Assembly: GCA_034521445.1 (NCBI GenBank)
Contig: JAXHMM010000003.1
Location: 434,001 to 498,000, forward strand
Reading direction: 5' to 3'
DNA: 64,000 bases
Origin: Balneolaceae bacterium
GTDB taxonomy: Bacteria > Bacteroidota > Rhodothermia > Balneolales > Balneolaceae
The first letter of the stretch is position 1. Each line of letters begins with the position of its first letter. Under the pieces are notes generated by a model, which had not been told where the DNA came from, did no database searches, and saw only the letters and a program-made list of their open reading frames with translations. This document shows positions 19,565 through 29,336 of the stretch, in pieces. The position numbers were made by a program, and so were the translations under genes.

Positions 19565-21737
19565 ATGAGACAGATTGTACAGGACCTGAGATCGGGGGAG
19601 ACCCGCCTGGAAGAGGTGCCCGTGCCCCGCGTGGGCGAGGGCGAGGTGCTGATCCGAACCCGCTGCAGCCTGGTGTCCCAGGGCACCGAAAAGATGCTGG
19701 TGGGCTTCGGCAAGGCCAACCTGCTGGAGAAGGCCCGCCGGCAGCCCGAACGGGTGCGCGAGGTGGTCCAGAAGATGAAAAGCGACGGCATTCGTCCCAC
19801 CGTGGAGGCCGTCTTCCGCAAGCTGGACACCCCCCTGCCGCTGGGCTACAGCCAGGCCGGGGAGGTCATCGAGGTGGGAGAGGGGGTGAGCGAATTCCGC
19901 GTGGGCGACCGGGTGGTCTCCAACGGCTTCCACGCCGAGACGGTGGCCGTGCCCAAAAACCTGGTGGCCCATATCCCTGAGGGGGTCACCTACGAGCAGG
20001 CCTGCTTCACCGTGGTGGGCTCCATCGGCCTGCAGGGCATACGCCTGGTCGACCCCACCTTCGGGGAGACCGTGGCGGTGGTGGGACTGGGACTTATAGG
20101 ACTGCTCTCGGCGCAGCTGCTGCAGGCCAACGGCTGCCGGGTGGTGGGGCTGGACGTGGACGGAGTCCAAGGTGCAGAAGGCGCGGGAGCTGGGCATCGA
20201 AGCCATCGACAGCAGCGCGCAGGACCCCGTGGACCATCTCAGGGAATGTACCGGCGGCGCCGGCGCGGACGCGGTGCTGCTGACCGCCTCCAGCTCCTCC
20301 GACGCGGTGATCAAACAGGCCGCGCAGATGAGCCGCAAGCGCGGCCGCATCGTGCTGGTGGGGGTGGTGGGACTGGACCTGGACCGTTCGGATTTCTACG
20401 AGAAGGAGCTCAGCTTCCAGGTCTCCTGCTCCTACGGGCCCGGCCGCTACGACGAGGATTACGAGCAGAAGGGGCGCGACTACCCGCTGCCCTACGTGCG
20501 GTGGACCGAAAAGCGCAACTTCCAGGCGGTGCTTCTGGCCCTCAAGAGCGGGCAGCTCAGGGTGGACTCCCTGGTGACCGAACGCCTGCCCCTGGAAGAT
20601 TACCTGCAGATCTACGGGGATATGGAGAACTCCGATTCCATCGCCTCCGTGCTCGATTACCCCGAGGCGCCCGCCCCCCGCGGGGCGGATGAGGCGGAGC
20701 GGCTCAGGCGGAGCATTGCCATCCCCGACAGCGCCTACACCGGCGGGGAGGGACCCGTGGCCGTGGTCGGGGCGGGCAACTTCACCCGCTCCACCGTGCT
20801 GCCCGCCCTCAAAAAGGCGGGCCTGCCCGTGAAGTACCTGGTCAGCAGCGGGGGACTCTCCTCCACCGACCTGGGCAAGAAATACGACGTGGGCCGCAGC
20901 ACGACGGACCTGGAGGAGGTGCTGGAGGACCCCGAGGTGCGGGGCGTGCTCATCACCACCCGCCACAACCTGCACGCCCAAATGACCGTCCGCGCCCTGC
21001 AGGCCGGCAAGGAGGTCTTCGTGGAGAAACCCCTGGCCCTCTCCGAGGAGGAACTGGACGACGTGGCTGAGGCCGCCGCCGCATCGAGCCGCACCGTGAT
21101 GGTGGGCTTCAACCGCCGCTTCTCCCCCCACACCCTCAAGATGAAAGACCTGGTCGGCCCCCGGCCGGGTCCCATGAACGTGGTCGCCACCATGAACGCC
21201 GGGCACGTGCCGCCCGAGGCCTGGCTGCACGACCCCGAGGTGGGCGGGGGACGCATCGTCGGGGAGGCCTGCCACCTGGTGGACCTTATCACCGCCCTCA
21301 CCGGCTCGCTGGTCACCCGCGTCAGCATGCAGGCCATGGGCGAGCGGCCGGACCGCAACACCGACAACGCCACCCTCCAGCTCAAATACGCCAACGGCTC
21401 GCTGGGGGTGGTCAACTACTTCGCCAACGGCAATAAGTCCTATTCCAAGGAGCGCGTGGAGCTCTACTACCAGGGCAAAAACCTGGTGCTGGACAACTTC
21501 CGCAAGCTCTACGGCTACGGCTTCGGGAGCACCTTCAACTTTTCCAACACCCTGCTCTCCACGCGCCAGGACAAGGGACACGAGCGGCAGTTCGCCCGGC
21601 TGGCCTCCGCCTGGCGGGAGGGGGGCGCCCCGCTGATCCCCTTCGACGAGCTGCTCAACAGCAGCCGCGCCACCCTGGCCGCCCTGCGCTCGCTGCAGGA
21701 GGGGGGATGGGTGGAGGTGCCGGGCGCTGGAAGCTGA
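19565..21737 (+). CDS. two-domain dehydrogenase: MDR alcohol dehydrogenase + Gfo/Idh/MocA oxidoreductase
   Basis: The N-terminal domain (about residues 1-360) is a medium-chain zinc-type dehydrogenase: VLIRTRCSLVSQGTEKML, LGYSQAGEVIEVG, FRVGDRVVSNGFHAE, and a Rossmann motif VAVVGLGLIGLLSAQLL. The second domain begins VAVVGAGNFTRSTVLPALKKAG near residue 398 and includes EVFVEKPLALSEEEL and the GEACHLVDLI helix, typical of Gfo/Idh/MocA oxidoreductases. Such bi-domain proteins are frequent in bacterial polysaccharide clusters and are usually placed next to heparinase II/III genes; the reaction is not established. One break near 20163 splits the MDR domain; otherwise intact, about 724 residues. 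Confidence 0.85.
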
Positions 21738-21740
21738 GAC

Positions 21741-22634
21741 GTGGACTTCTGCACCACATACCGGGAGGTGAAGGCCCGCAAGCCAGGCAGAGGATTCGGA
21801 ACCCGCCTGCGGCAGCAGGCCCGCGGCGCGGCCCTCCACCTGCTCTACCGCGTGGAGAAGCTGCGGGGCCTGCGGGAGAACCTGCGCCGCCCGCGCGTGC
21901 AGTTTCTCTACCTGCACCACGTCTTTGCCGACGAGGAGCAGTCCCTTAGGGAGCTGCTGGAATTCCTGGCCCGCGACCACGCCTTTCTCTCCCACAGCGA
22001 GGCGGTGGAGCGCATCCTGGAGGGGCGCGTGGACCGGCCCTATATCAGCTTCAGCCTGGACGACGGCATGAAGAACAATCTGCGCGCGGGACGCATCTTC
22101 CGGGAGTACGGCGTGCGCGCCTGCTTCTTCCTGAACCCGGCGCTCGTCGGGGAGACCGACGGCCAGACCATCAAAGCCCACTGCGAAGAGCGGCTCTCCT
22201 TTCCCCCGGTGGAATTTCTCAACTGGGAGCAGGTGGCCGAGCTGCAGGGCATGGGACACGAAATAGGCTCCCACAGCCTGCGCCACCGCAACCTGGCCGG
22301 GCTGTCGGAGGGCGAGCTGCGCGAGGACCTGCAGCGCTCCCGCGAGATCCTGCTGGAACGAACGGGGGAGGGCGGTCATTTTGCCTTTCCCTACGGGCGC
22401 TTTCATCACTTCAGCGAGCGGGCGCGCCGCCTCGTCTTCGAGACGGGCCACACCAGCTGCGCCACGGCCGAAAAGGGCGCGCACGTGAATCCCCCGGCCC
22501 ACCTTGCCCCCCGCGATCTCTGCATTCGCCGCAACCAGGTGAAGCTGGATTGGGATCTCGGCCAAATTCTCTATTTTGTGTCCAGGGACTCGCGCAGGGC
22601 CTCTCCCGAAAACAATCTTTTCCCCTACCGATGA
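21741..22634 (+). CDS. polysaccharide deacetylase family protein
   Basis: An intact 297-residue protein from a GTG start at 21741, 3 bases after the oxidoreductase stop. QFLYLHHVFADEEQS, FSLDDGMKNNLRAG (the TFDDG-like metal and catalytic aspartates as SLDDG) and IGSHSLRHRNLAGLSEGELREDLQRSREIL (the HxxxH metal pair within SHSLRH) define the NodB-type CE4 fold; FAFPYGRFHHFS supplies the later catalytic region. No signal peptide is evident, suggesting cytoplasmic action on a lipid- or nucleotide-linked intermediate. The stop overlaps the next ATG. Confidence 0.82.
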   Translation: MDFCTTYREVKARKPGRGFGTRLRQQARGAALHLLYRVEKLRGLRENLRRPRVQFLYLHHVFADEEQSLRELLEFLARDHAFLSHSEAVERILEGRVDRPYISFSLDDGMKNNLRAGRIFREYGVRACFFLNPALVGETDGQTIKAHCEERLSFPPVEFLNWEQVAELQGMGHEIGSHSLRHRNLAGLSEGELREDLQRSREILLERTGEGGHFAFPYGRFHHFSERARRLVFETGHTSCATAEKGAHVNPPAHLAPRDLCIRRNQVKLDWDLGQILYFVSRDSRRASPENNLFPYR

Positions 22635-23420
22635 TCAACGCCGTCATCCTGACCAGCTCCAAGCGCGGCACGGCCGCCCACCACCTGCCCATCCTGGCCC
22701 GCTGCGAACACTGCCAGATCTCCGCGGTGGTCTACAACCGCCGGGAGCGCGCCGACAAGAAAAAGTTCTACAAGCGCAAGCTCCGCAAGGCCCTGCGTAT
22801 CGGTCCACTGGCCGCCCTCAACGGCCTGCGCATGCGCCGCTGGTACAAGCAGGACCTGCAGGACTACCTGGAGATCCGTCCCCTGGACGAACTCTGCCGG
22901 GAGCACAACGTACCCTACTTCGAGACCCCCGAAATCAACTGCGAAGAGACGGAAGACTGTTTCCGCAAGTCCGACGCCGAGGTGGGCCTCAGCCTGGGCA
23001 ACGGCTACATTCGCGAGTCGGTCTTCTCCATCCCGCGCTACGGCATGCTCAACATCCACCACGAGCTGCTGCCTGATTTCCAGGGGGCGCAGAGCGTGAT
23101 CTGGCAGCTCTACCACGGCTCGCGCACCAGCGGCTACACCATTCACAAAATAAACCGGAACATTGACGGCGGCGCCATCCTATACAGGGAGGAGGTGCCC
23201 ATACGTTTCGAGGAGAGCCTGGCCGAAACGGTCACCCATACGCAGGCCGACCTGCATGGAGGCCTCGGCGGAGGGGCTGGTGGAGGTGCTGGGCCGTTTC
23301 GAGGAGCTTTACGGGCAGGCCCGGCCGCAGGAGGGAGGCACAAGCTACACCACCCCCACCATCCGGCAGTTTTTGCGTATGTACCAAAACTATCGTAATA
23401 TGCGGTCCCAATCACTTTAA
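22631..23420 (+). CDS. formyltransferase family protein (copy 1), one frameshift
   Basis: The product starts MINAVILTSSKRGTAAHHLPIL and contains the formyltransferase signature as MLNIHHELLPDFQGAQSVIWQLYHGSRTSGYTIHKINRNIDGGAILY: NxHxxLLP with the catalytic asparagine and histidine, and the conserved aspartate in NIDGG. This fold uses N10-formyltetrahydrofolate to formylate amino groups, in this setting probably an amino sugar. A break near 23258 shifts the last third (ASAEGLVEVLGRFEELYG, TSYTTPTIRQFLRMYQNYRNM). About 263 residues. It is the last gene of a run that began at 11014 and is followed by a 141-base gap. Confidence 0.75.
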
Positions 23421-23561
23421 CAGGCGATAAGGAACCCGCGCAGACGGCTGCAGACGGCCGGAAAGCCATTTTTTTATATACCAATAAAAACGTAACTTAT
23501 TCACTTTGTTGAAGGGAATGGCGGGAGTTCATCTGAGCTAATTTGAAATGCACCAATACCA
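23421..23561. promoter_or_regulatory. intergenic region: possible weak terminator and promoter
   Basis: Between the formyltransferase and the WecA-like gene. Short complementary stretches (CGGC at 23445 with GCCG near 23457, and GGC/GCC around CGGAAA) come just before a seven-T run at 23469-23475, which could be a weak intrinsic terminator. An A+T-rich stretch follows (23470-23515). TTTG near 23505 and TAATTTG at 23539-23545 loosely resemble Bacteroidota promoter elements, but the spacing is longer than the usual consensus. Both readings are tentative. Confidence 0.3.
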
Positions 23562-24797
23562 ATGGGAATAGCGTTATTTGAGGCCTTACTCATTATCGGA
23601 TCGGTCAGTCTGGCCTTCCTGCTGTCCTATTTTGCCATACCCGTGATCATTCGCGTCGCAAGGCTCAAGAATTTCTACGACCAGCCCGACTTCCAGCGGA
23701 AGCTTCACAACAAGATGACGCCCACCCTGGGCGGCGTGGCCATTTTCCTGGCCTTCTTCATCAGCTTTTCCATCAGCTCCTTCGCCGATCTCTTTCCCGG
23801 CTTCGGCTACTTCGCCGGCGCGCTCACCATTCTGCTCTTTGCGGGCGTGAAGGACGACATCATCGCCCTGGCCGCCGGAAAGAAGCTCATGGCCCAGCTT
23901 ACCGCCTCCGGCCTGCTTATCTTCGGCAGCGGGCTGCACATCGGAAGTTTCCACGGGGTGTTCGGTCTGGGGGAGATCGGCTACATTCCGGGCGTGCTGC
24001 TGACCCTCTTTACCTTTATCGTGGTCATCAACTCCTTTAACCTGATCGACGGCATCGACGGGCTGGCCGGCGGCATCGGCATCCTGGCATCGGTGCTCTT
24101 CGGCGCAGGCTTTGTCATGGCCGGCCAGGTTCCCCTGGCGGTGCTCTCCTTTGTCATGGCAGGCGCGCTGGCAGGCTTCCTGATGCACAATTTCAGCCCG
24201 GCCTCCATCTTCATGGGCGACACCGGCTCGATGATCGTGGGCTTCACCCTGGCCGTGCAGGCCATCTCCTTCGTGCACCTGGCCGGCACGCCCGGCATGA
24301 CCGACCTCTTCGGCACGGCCGCTCCCCTCATTCCCGTGGCCATCCTCTCCCTGCCCCTTTACGACACCCTGCGCGTCATCCTCAAGCGATTCAGCCGCGG
24401 GGTTCCCTTTTTCAAGCCCGGCCAGGACCACGTGCACCACGAGCTGCTGCGCATGGGCTTCTCCCACAAGGAGAGTTCCCTCATTCTCTACGGCGGCTAC
24501 GCGCTGTTGACCGCCGCCGCCCTGCTGGTTCTCGCCCTTCCCGTCAACCTCTTCCTGGGCGTACTGGTAGGCACCTGCCTGCTTGTCTATCCCACGGTGG
24601 GCGCCAAGCGCAGGGTCGTGGCCGCGCTGTTCAACGTGGACTGGACCGCCTTCCGCGCCTCCAAGATGGACCGCATGGACTGGGCCGAAAACGGACACAG
24701 CCCCGCCCGGAACGGCTCCTCCCACAGGATCTCCACGCATACCCAAAAGGAACACGCGCGGAAAGAGATGGAGGAGGAAGAGGTCTTCGCCGCCTGA
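23562..24797 (+). CDS. wecA: WecA/MraY-type undecaprenyl-phosphate sugar-1-phosphate transferase
   Basis: An intact 411-residue polytopic membrane protein. KLHNKMTPTLGGVAIF near residue 46, VKDDIIALAAGKKLMAQL (DD metal/catalytic pair), NSFNLIDGIDGLAGG near 155, MGDTGSMIVGF near 218 and DHVHHELLRMGFSHKE near 289 are the conserved cytoplasmic motifs of the PNPT family, which transfers GlcNAc-1-P or a related N-acetylhexosamine phosphate to undecaprenyl phosphate, starting chain assembly. A hydrophilic C-terminal tail (KMDRMDWAENGHSPARNG) extends past the last membrane segment. It opens a new run after a 141-base gap, so it may have its own promoter. A second, unrelated initiating transferase lies at 48462-49059. 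Confidence 0.88.
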   Translation: MGIALFEALLIIGSVSLAFLLSYFAIPVIIRVARLKNFYDQPDFQRKLHNKMTPTLGGVAIFLAFFISFSISSFADLFPGFGYFAGALTILLFAGVKDDIIALAAGKKLMAQLTASGLLIFGSGLHIGSFHGVFGLGEIGYIPGVLLTLFTFIVVINSFNLIDGIDGLAGGIGILASVLFGAGFVMAGQVPLAVLSFVMAGALAGFLMHNFSPASIFMGDTGSMIVGFTLAVQAISFVHLAGTPGMTDLFGTAAPLIPVAILSLPLYDTLRVILKRFSRGVPFFKPGQDHVHHELLRMGFSHKESSLILYGGYALLTAAALLVLALPVNLFLGVLVGTCLLVYPTVGAKRRVVAALFNVDWTAFRASKMDRMDWAENGHSPARNGSSHRISTHTQKEHARKEMEEEEVFAA

Positions 24798-24882
24798 GAG
24801 GAGGTGAACGCCGGCATGGTCCGGCAACGATGTTTCAAGAGCCTTTCGAACCCACGCACGTCTCCCGTAAACCCGCTCCCGC

Positions 24883-25723
24883 ATGATGCCCCGCTCCAAG
24901 CTGGATAAGATGCTGCAGATCAACGAGCGCCAGAAGGACTTCTATGAAGTCGAGGAGCGCGACCTGGAGAGCAAGGGCAACCTGCCCACGCGCCTCTGGC
25001 GCTGGATGCGCCGCCGCCAGCAGGCCGTCCGCAACGCCATGGGGGTGGACGAGGAGACCGACGCCCTGCAGAAGAAGTGGATGGGCGATCTCTCCGGCAA
25101 GTCGGTACTGGACCTGGGCTGCCACTCCGGCAATCCCCTCAGCCTCTACCTGGCCCGCAACTGCGGCTCCTACCTGGGGGTGGACCTGAGCGAAAGCGCC
25201 ATCGACATCCTGCGCGACAAGCTGGAAGGCATAGCCCACGCCGAGGCCCGGGCCGTCGATTTCCTCTCCCCGGAGTTTCCCGACCGCACCTTCGACGTCA
25301 TCTACGCGCGCAGCGTCTTCCACCATTTTGAATACTTTGAGACCTTCCTGGAGAAGCTGCAAGGCCACCTGGCGCCCGGGGCCGTGGTGGTGACCTACGA
25401 CCCCCTCAAGACCTCCCTGCCCGTGCGGCTGGTGCGCACCCTCTACCGGCCCTTCCAGTCGGATTCTTCCTGGGAGTATCCCTTCGACAAGGAGACCTTT
25501 CAGACCATCCAGGAGCATTTCGAGATCACCGACCTGCGCGGGGTGATGGGCGCGGCCAAGTGGGCCCTGCCCGTGGGCATGCTCAACGTGAAAGCTGGGC
25601 GGGGCGCTGGGGAAAAAGCTGGACGCCGTGGACAAGAGACGCGCGAATTCCTTACATTCCGGCCTTTGGAGCTGCATGCTCGTCACCATGCGCCTGGAGG
25701 CGAGCCGCAGTCAGGACCCCTGA
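24883..25723 (+). CDS. class I SAM methyltransferase, one frameshift
   Basis: KLDKMLQINERQKDFYE leads to the SAM-binding motif SVLDLGCHSGNPLSLYLA near residue 76, with YLGVDLSESAIDIL, AVDFLSPEFPDRTFDVIYARSVFHHF and HLAPGAVVVTYDPLKT completing the fold. The open frame runs on into the next gene only because a base is missing near 25592. Shifting frame there yields LGGALGKKLDAVDKRRANS, then GLWSCMLVTMRLEASRSQDP and a TGA at 25721-25723, a natural end. So the apparent 815-residue methyltransferase-heparinase fusion is an artefact. About 280 residues. The acceptor is unknown; methylation could modify or cap the chain. Confidence 0.8.
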
Positions 25724-27330
25724 TCCGCACCATCATACGCCGACTGCCCCTATACTACCGCACCCTCCGCCACCTGCGGCCGGTGCAGATTCGCTACCGC
25801 CTCTGGTACGCCCTGAGGGCGCGCATCCGCGCGCTGGTGGACCATCGGCTGCCCACCTACTACCCGCGCAAGGGTCACCCGCTCGATCTGGCCGAAGGCC
25901 TGCCGCGGCCCGAGTCGCTGGAGGAGGGCAAGCGGTTCACCTTTCTCAACCGCACGCACGACTTCGGGGAGACCGTCGACTGGGACCATCCCGACTTCGG
26001 CAAGCTCTGGACCTACAACCTGAACTACTTCGACTTTCTGCGTCAGCCGGGGATGGAGAAGGAACGCGGACTGGAGCTGATACGCGATTTCCTCCAGCAC
26101 CGCGAGCAGAGCCGCACGGCCTGGGAACCCTACCCGCTTTCCCTGCGCGGCATGAACTGGATTACATTCCTGAGCCGGCACGGCGTGGAGGACGCCGACA
26201 TCGACGGCTGCCTCTACGCCCAGTACCGGGCGCTGCTGGACAACCTGGAGTACCACATCCTGGGCAACCACCTGCTGGAGAACGGCTGCTCGCTGCTCTT
26301 CGGCGCCCTCTACTTCGGCGAGGAGGAGTTCTGGGAGCCCGCCCGGCGCATCCTCCGGGAGCAGCTCCCCGAGCAGGTGCTGGCCGACGGGGGACATTTC
26401 GAGCGCTCGCCCATGTACCACGCCCTGGTGACCGAACGGCTGCTGGACTGCTACGACGCCCTGCAGCGCAACGAGGTTTTCGAGGGGCAGGAGAAGCTGA
26501 AGCGGCTGATAGGGGAGACCGCCCAGCGCATGGGCGGCTGGCTGCAGGCCATGCGCTGGGCCGACGGCAGCCTGCCGGAGGTGAACGACCACTACCCGGA
26601 GGGAGGACCCGCCGCGGAGGAGGTGCTGGCTTACATGAAACGCCTGGGGCTGGAGCCCAAATCCACCTCGCTGGGCGCCTCGGGCTACCGCACCTACCGC
26701 GGCCGGCGCTACGAGGCCCTGGCCGACGCGGGCCGTATGGGACCCGATTACCTGCCGGGCCACGGCCACTCGGACCTGCTGGCCCTCTGGCTGCGGGTGG
26801 ACGGGAAACAAATACTCTGCGATACCGGCACCTCCACCTATGAGTCCGGCAGCCGCCGCCAGGACGAGCGATCCACCGCCGCCCACAACACCGTGACGGT
26901 GCAGGGCGCCGAGCAGAACGAATGCTGGGCTGCCTTCCGGGTGGGTCGCCGCGCCCGGCCCCGCATCCTGCAGGAATCCGACGAAAAACTGGCGGCCTCG
27001 CACGACGGCTTCCGCCGCCTGGGGGTGGAGCACGAGAGGCATTTTCAATTCGAGGAAGATCGCATCGTCCTGCGGGACATGCTGCGGGGCGGGGGAGACG
27101 GCGCCCGGGGCACCTTTCACCTCCATTTCCCGCCCGGGCTTGCCCTAAGAAAGGAGGGCAACCGGCTGAAGGGCGAGGACTTTACCATTACCTTCTCGGA
27201 GCCGCTCTCCCTGGAGCTGGAACCCTACGAGAAAGCGCTGGGCTACAACCGCCTGGAGCAGGCCACCGCGGCGCGGGTCCGCTTCAAGGAGGAGCTGCGC
27301 ACGGTGATCACCGTGGGGGAGGAGACATGA
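25720..27330 (+). CDS. heparinase II/III family protein
   Basis: About 536 residues: IRRLPLYYRTLRHLRPVQIRYRLWYALRAR is the usual N-terminus of heparinase II/III proteins in polysaccharide clusters; WTYNLNYFDFLRQ, GNHLLENGCSLLFGALYF (near 182) and GGHFERSPMYHALVTERLLDCYDAL form the alpha/alpha toroid; GHGHSDLLALWLRVDGKQILCDTGTSTYESG (near 346) and AHNTVTVQGAEQNECWAAFRVGRRA open the beta-sandwich domain. The family contains uronic-acid polysaccharide lyases, though members in assembly clusters have no proven reaction. No signal peptide is seen. The start is uncertain; CTG at 25720 overlaps the preceding TGA, and a miscalled base may hide an ATG. The end overlaps the next ATG. Confidence 0.82.
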   Translation: MIRTIIRRLPLYYRTLRHLRPVQIRYRLWYALRARIRALVDHRLPTYYPRKGHPLDLAEGLPRPESLEEGKRFTFLNRTHDFGETVDWDHPDFGKLWTYNLNYFDFLRQPGMEKERGLELIRDFLQHREQSRTAWEPYPLSLRGMNWITFLSRHGVEDADIDGCLYAQYRALLDNLEYHILGNHLLENGCSLLFGALYFGEEEFWEPARRILREQLPEQVLADGGHFERSPMYHALVTERLLDCYDALQRNEVFEGQEKLKRLIGETAQRMGGWLQAMRWADGSLPEVNDHYPEGGPAAEEVLAYMKRLGLEPKSTSLGASGYRTYRGRRYEALADAGRMGPDYLPGHGHSDLLALWLRVDGKQILCDTGTSTYESGSRRQDERSTAAHNTVTVQGAEQNECWAAFRVGRRARPRILQESDEKLAASHDGFRRLGVEHERHFQFEEDRIVLRDMLRGGGDGARGTFHLHFPPGLALRKEGNRLKGEDFTITFSEPLSLELEPYEKALGYNRLEQATAARVRFKEELRTVITVGEET

Positions 27331-28550
27331 AGATCCTGATCGTCGCCCAGTACTACACGCCCGACATCACCGCGGCCGCCTTCCGCATGGGGGAGACCGC
27401 GGAGCTGCTGCGCAAGGCCGGCCACCAGGTGCGCGTGATCACCACCTGGCCCCACAAGGCGGACGTGGAGGTGACCTCCGCCGAAGAGGGCGTGGCGCGC
27501 GTGCGCCTGGTGCCGGAGCAGGTGGGAGAGGGGGGACTGCTTCGCTACCTGGCCCACTACCTCTCCTTCGTCCCCGGAAGCGTGCTGAAAGCCCTCAAAT
27601 GGCGCCTGGGCGGGTGGAAGCCCGAGGTGCTGTGGGTGAGTTCCCCTCCGCTGTTCACGGGCCTCAGCGGGCGAATAATCCAGCTTCTGACCGGCGCCCC
27701 CATGGTCTTCGACGTGCGTGACATCTGGCCGGACACCGCCGTGGCCGCGGGACAGCTTTCCGGCGACGGACGCGCCTACCGCTGGGGGCGGTGGCTGGAG
27801 CGACGGCTCTACCGGGCGGCCGACCGGCTCACCTGCGTCTCACGCCCCATGAAGGCGTACCTGGAAGAGGAATCGGGCGGCAAGCCGGTGAGCGTCATCT
27901 ACAACGGGGTGGCAGGCGACAACTCTTCGGCCACCGGCACAGCGCCGGAAGCGAAGGAGCCGCGCCCAAGCGATAGCAAAACCCTGGTCTACGCCGGCAA
28001 CCTGGGGCACCTGCAGGGCCTGGACGTGCTGCTCGAGGCCTTCCACCGCCTGCGCACGCAGCAGTCCGGCGGTGCCGCCGCGAGCTGGCAGATCAGGCTC
28101 ATAGGCGGCGGGGCGGAGGAGGAGGCCCTGCGCCGCCTCACCCGCGAGCTCGGCCTGGAGGACCAGGTGCACTTCGAGGGCGTGGTGTCCCGCGAAAAAG
28201 CCGCCCGGGCGCTCAGGGAAGCCGACCTGCTCTTTTTCAGCCTCAAGTCCCACCCCGTGCTGGAGAAGACCATCCCCTCCAAGCTTTTCGACTACCTGCA
28301 GGCCGGCGTGCCCATCCTGGGCGGCGTGAAAGGGGAGGGGGCGCAGATCCTGCAGGAGACCGGCGCCAACCTTACCTTTGAGGCGGGCGACGCCGCCGAC
28401 CTGGCCCATACCCTGCGCGAAGCCTTCGAAAAGCACACAAGCCTGCAGGCGCGCGCGCCGCGCAACCGCGAACTGGTAAGCCAACGCTTCGGCCGGGAGG
28501 CGATGACCCGCAAACTGATATCCGTATTCGAAAAGACCCGCGAGGCATGA
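27327..28550 (+). CDS. glycosyltransferase family 4, WbuB-like
   Basis: An intact 407-residue protein starting MKILIVAQYYTPDITAAAFRMGETAELLRKAGHQV, typical of WbuB/WcaI-type GT4 enzymes. VFDVRDIWPDTAVAAG near residue 129, VSVIYNGV and TLVYAGNLGHLQGLDVLLEAF open the donor domain; VLEKTIPSKLFDYLQAGVPILGG near 312 is the characteristic K-x-Y/E-type nucleotide-sugar site. WbuB itself transfers L-FucNAc to a lipid-linked HexNAc, so this enzyme may add the second sugar after the WecA-like step; that is inference. ATGA overlaps join it to both neighbours. Confidence 0.85.
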   Translation: MKILIVAQYYTPDITAAAFRMGETAELLRKAGHQVRVITTWPHKADVEVTSAEEGVARVRLVPEQVGEGGLLRYLAHYLSFVPGSVLKALKWRLGGWKPEVLWVSSPPLFTGLSGRIIQLLTGAPMVFDVRDIWPDTAVAAGQLSGDGRAYRWGRWLERRLYRAADRLTCVSRPMKAYLEEESGGKPVSVIYNGVAGDNSSATGTAPEAKEPRPSDSKTLVYAGNLGHLQGLDVLLEAFHRLRTQQSGGAAASWQIRLIGGGAEEEALRRLTRELGLEDQVHFEGVVSREKAARALREADLLFFSLKSHPVLEKTIPSKLFDYLQAGVPILGGVKGEGAQILQETGANLTFEAGDAADLAHTLREAFEKHTSLQARAPRNRELVSQRFGREAMTRKLISVFEKTREA

Positions 28551-29329
28551 ACTTCGTCATCGTCACCCAGAAGGACCTCTTTTTCACCCCGGAGTTTTTC
28601 CGCGTCTTCCTGGCCTCCGACTACCCGGGCACCTGCCGCGGGGTGGTGGTGCAGTCCACCCTCGGCAACCGCTCCACCGCGGCCTTCCTGAAACGCATGC
28701 ACGCCTTCTACGGCACCAAAGACTTCCTGCTGCAGGGCCTGCGCCACCTGAAACTCACCCTGCAGGCGCGGCTCTACGATACGGGACTCACCTCCCGGCC
28801 CGTCTCCATCGAGAACTGGTGCCGCCGCCACGGCGTGCCCGTCCTCGATTTCCAGAGCGTGAACAGCCCCGGCTTTAAAAATTGGCTCAAAGAGCATACT
28901 ATTGACCTGGTCGTCTCCATCGCGGCCTCCGAGAAATTCGACGAGGAACTGCTGGAGCTGCCCCCCATGGGATGCATCAATTTCCATAACGCGCCCCTGC
29001 CGCGCTACCGCGGCATGCTGCCCAACTTCTGGCAGATGTACCACGGGGAGGAGGTCTCCACGCTGACCGTGCATGAGATGACGCCCGAACTGGACCGCGG
29101 GGCGGTGCTCTACCGGCAGGAGACGCCCATCCGGCCCGAATACAGCTTTTACGACCTGGCGGAGGTGACCAAGCGGCGCTCGGCCGAGGCCCTGGCGGAA
29201 ATCCTGAAGAGGTACCGCGAGAACCGCATGGAGAAAAAACCCATGCCCGAAGGGGAGGGATCCTATTTCACCTTCCCCGGTCGGGAAGACGTAAAAGCCT
29301 TCAAGCAAAAAGGAAACAGGCTCATTTGA
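28547..29329 (+). CDS. formyltransferase family protein (copy 2)
   Basis: An intact 260-residue protein. NFVIVTQKDLFFTPEFFRVFL begins the fold, DLVVSIAASEKFDEELLELPPMGCINFHNAPLPRYRGMLPNFWQMYHGE carries the NxHxxxLPxYRG catalytic motif (Asn, His) and MTPELDRGAVLYRQE the conserved aspartate. This is the methionyl-tRNA formyltransferase-like N-terminal domain without the anticodon-binding tail, as in sugar N-formyltransferases. It should formylate an amino-sugar from N10-formyl-THF. ATGA overlap with the GT4 gene; the next gene starts 7 bases after its stop. Confidence 0.82.
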   Translation: MNFVIVTQKDLFFTPEFFRVFLASDYPGTCRGVVVQSTLGNRSTAAFLKRMHAFYGTKDFLLQGLRHLKLTLQARLYDTGLTSRPVSIENWCRRHGVPVLDFQSVNSPGFKNWLKEHTIDLVVSIAASEKFDEELLELPPMGCINFHNAPLPRYRGMLPNFWQMYHGEEVSTLTVHEMTPELDRGAVLYRQETPIRPEYSFYDLAEVTKRRSAEALAEILKRYRENRMEKKPMPEGEGSYFTFPGREDVKAFKQKGNRLI

Positions 29330-29336
29330 CCGGCCC

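Noticed and set aside
18043-19830. A 595-codon minus-strand open frame
   Set aside because: It is antisense to the polymerase candidate and a clear GT4 gene, shows no family motif and lacks plausible start context.
20094-22565. An 823-codon minus-strand open frame
   Set aside because: It lies opposite the oxidoreductase and deacetylase, whose family motifs are clear. Long antisense frames are usual in G+C-rich coding DNA, and its own composition (runs of Ala/Val/Gly/His) matches no family.
24883-27330. A single methyltransferase-heparinase fusion protein
   Set aside because: A single-frame correction restores two complete genes with a natural stop at 25723.
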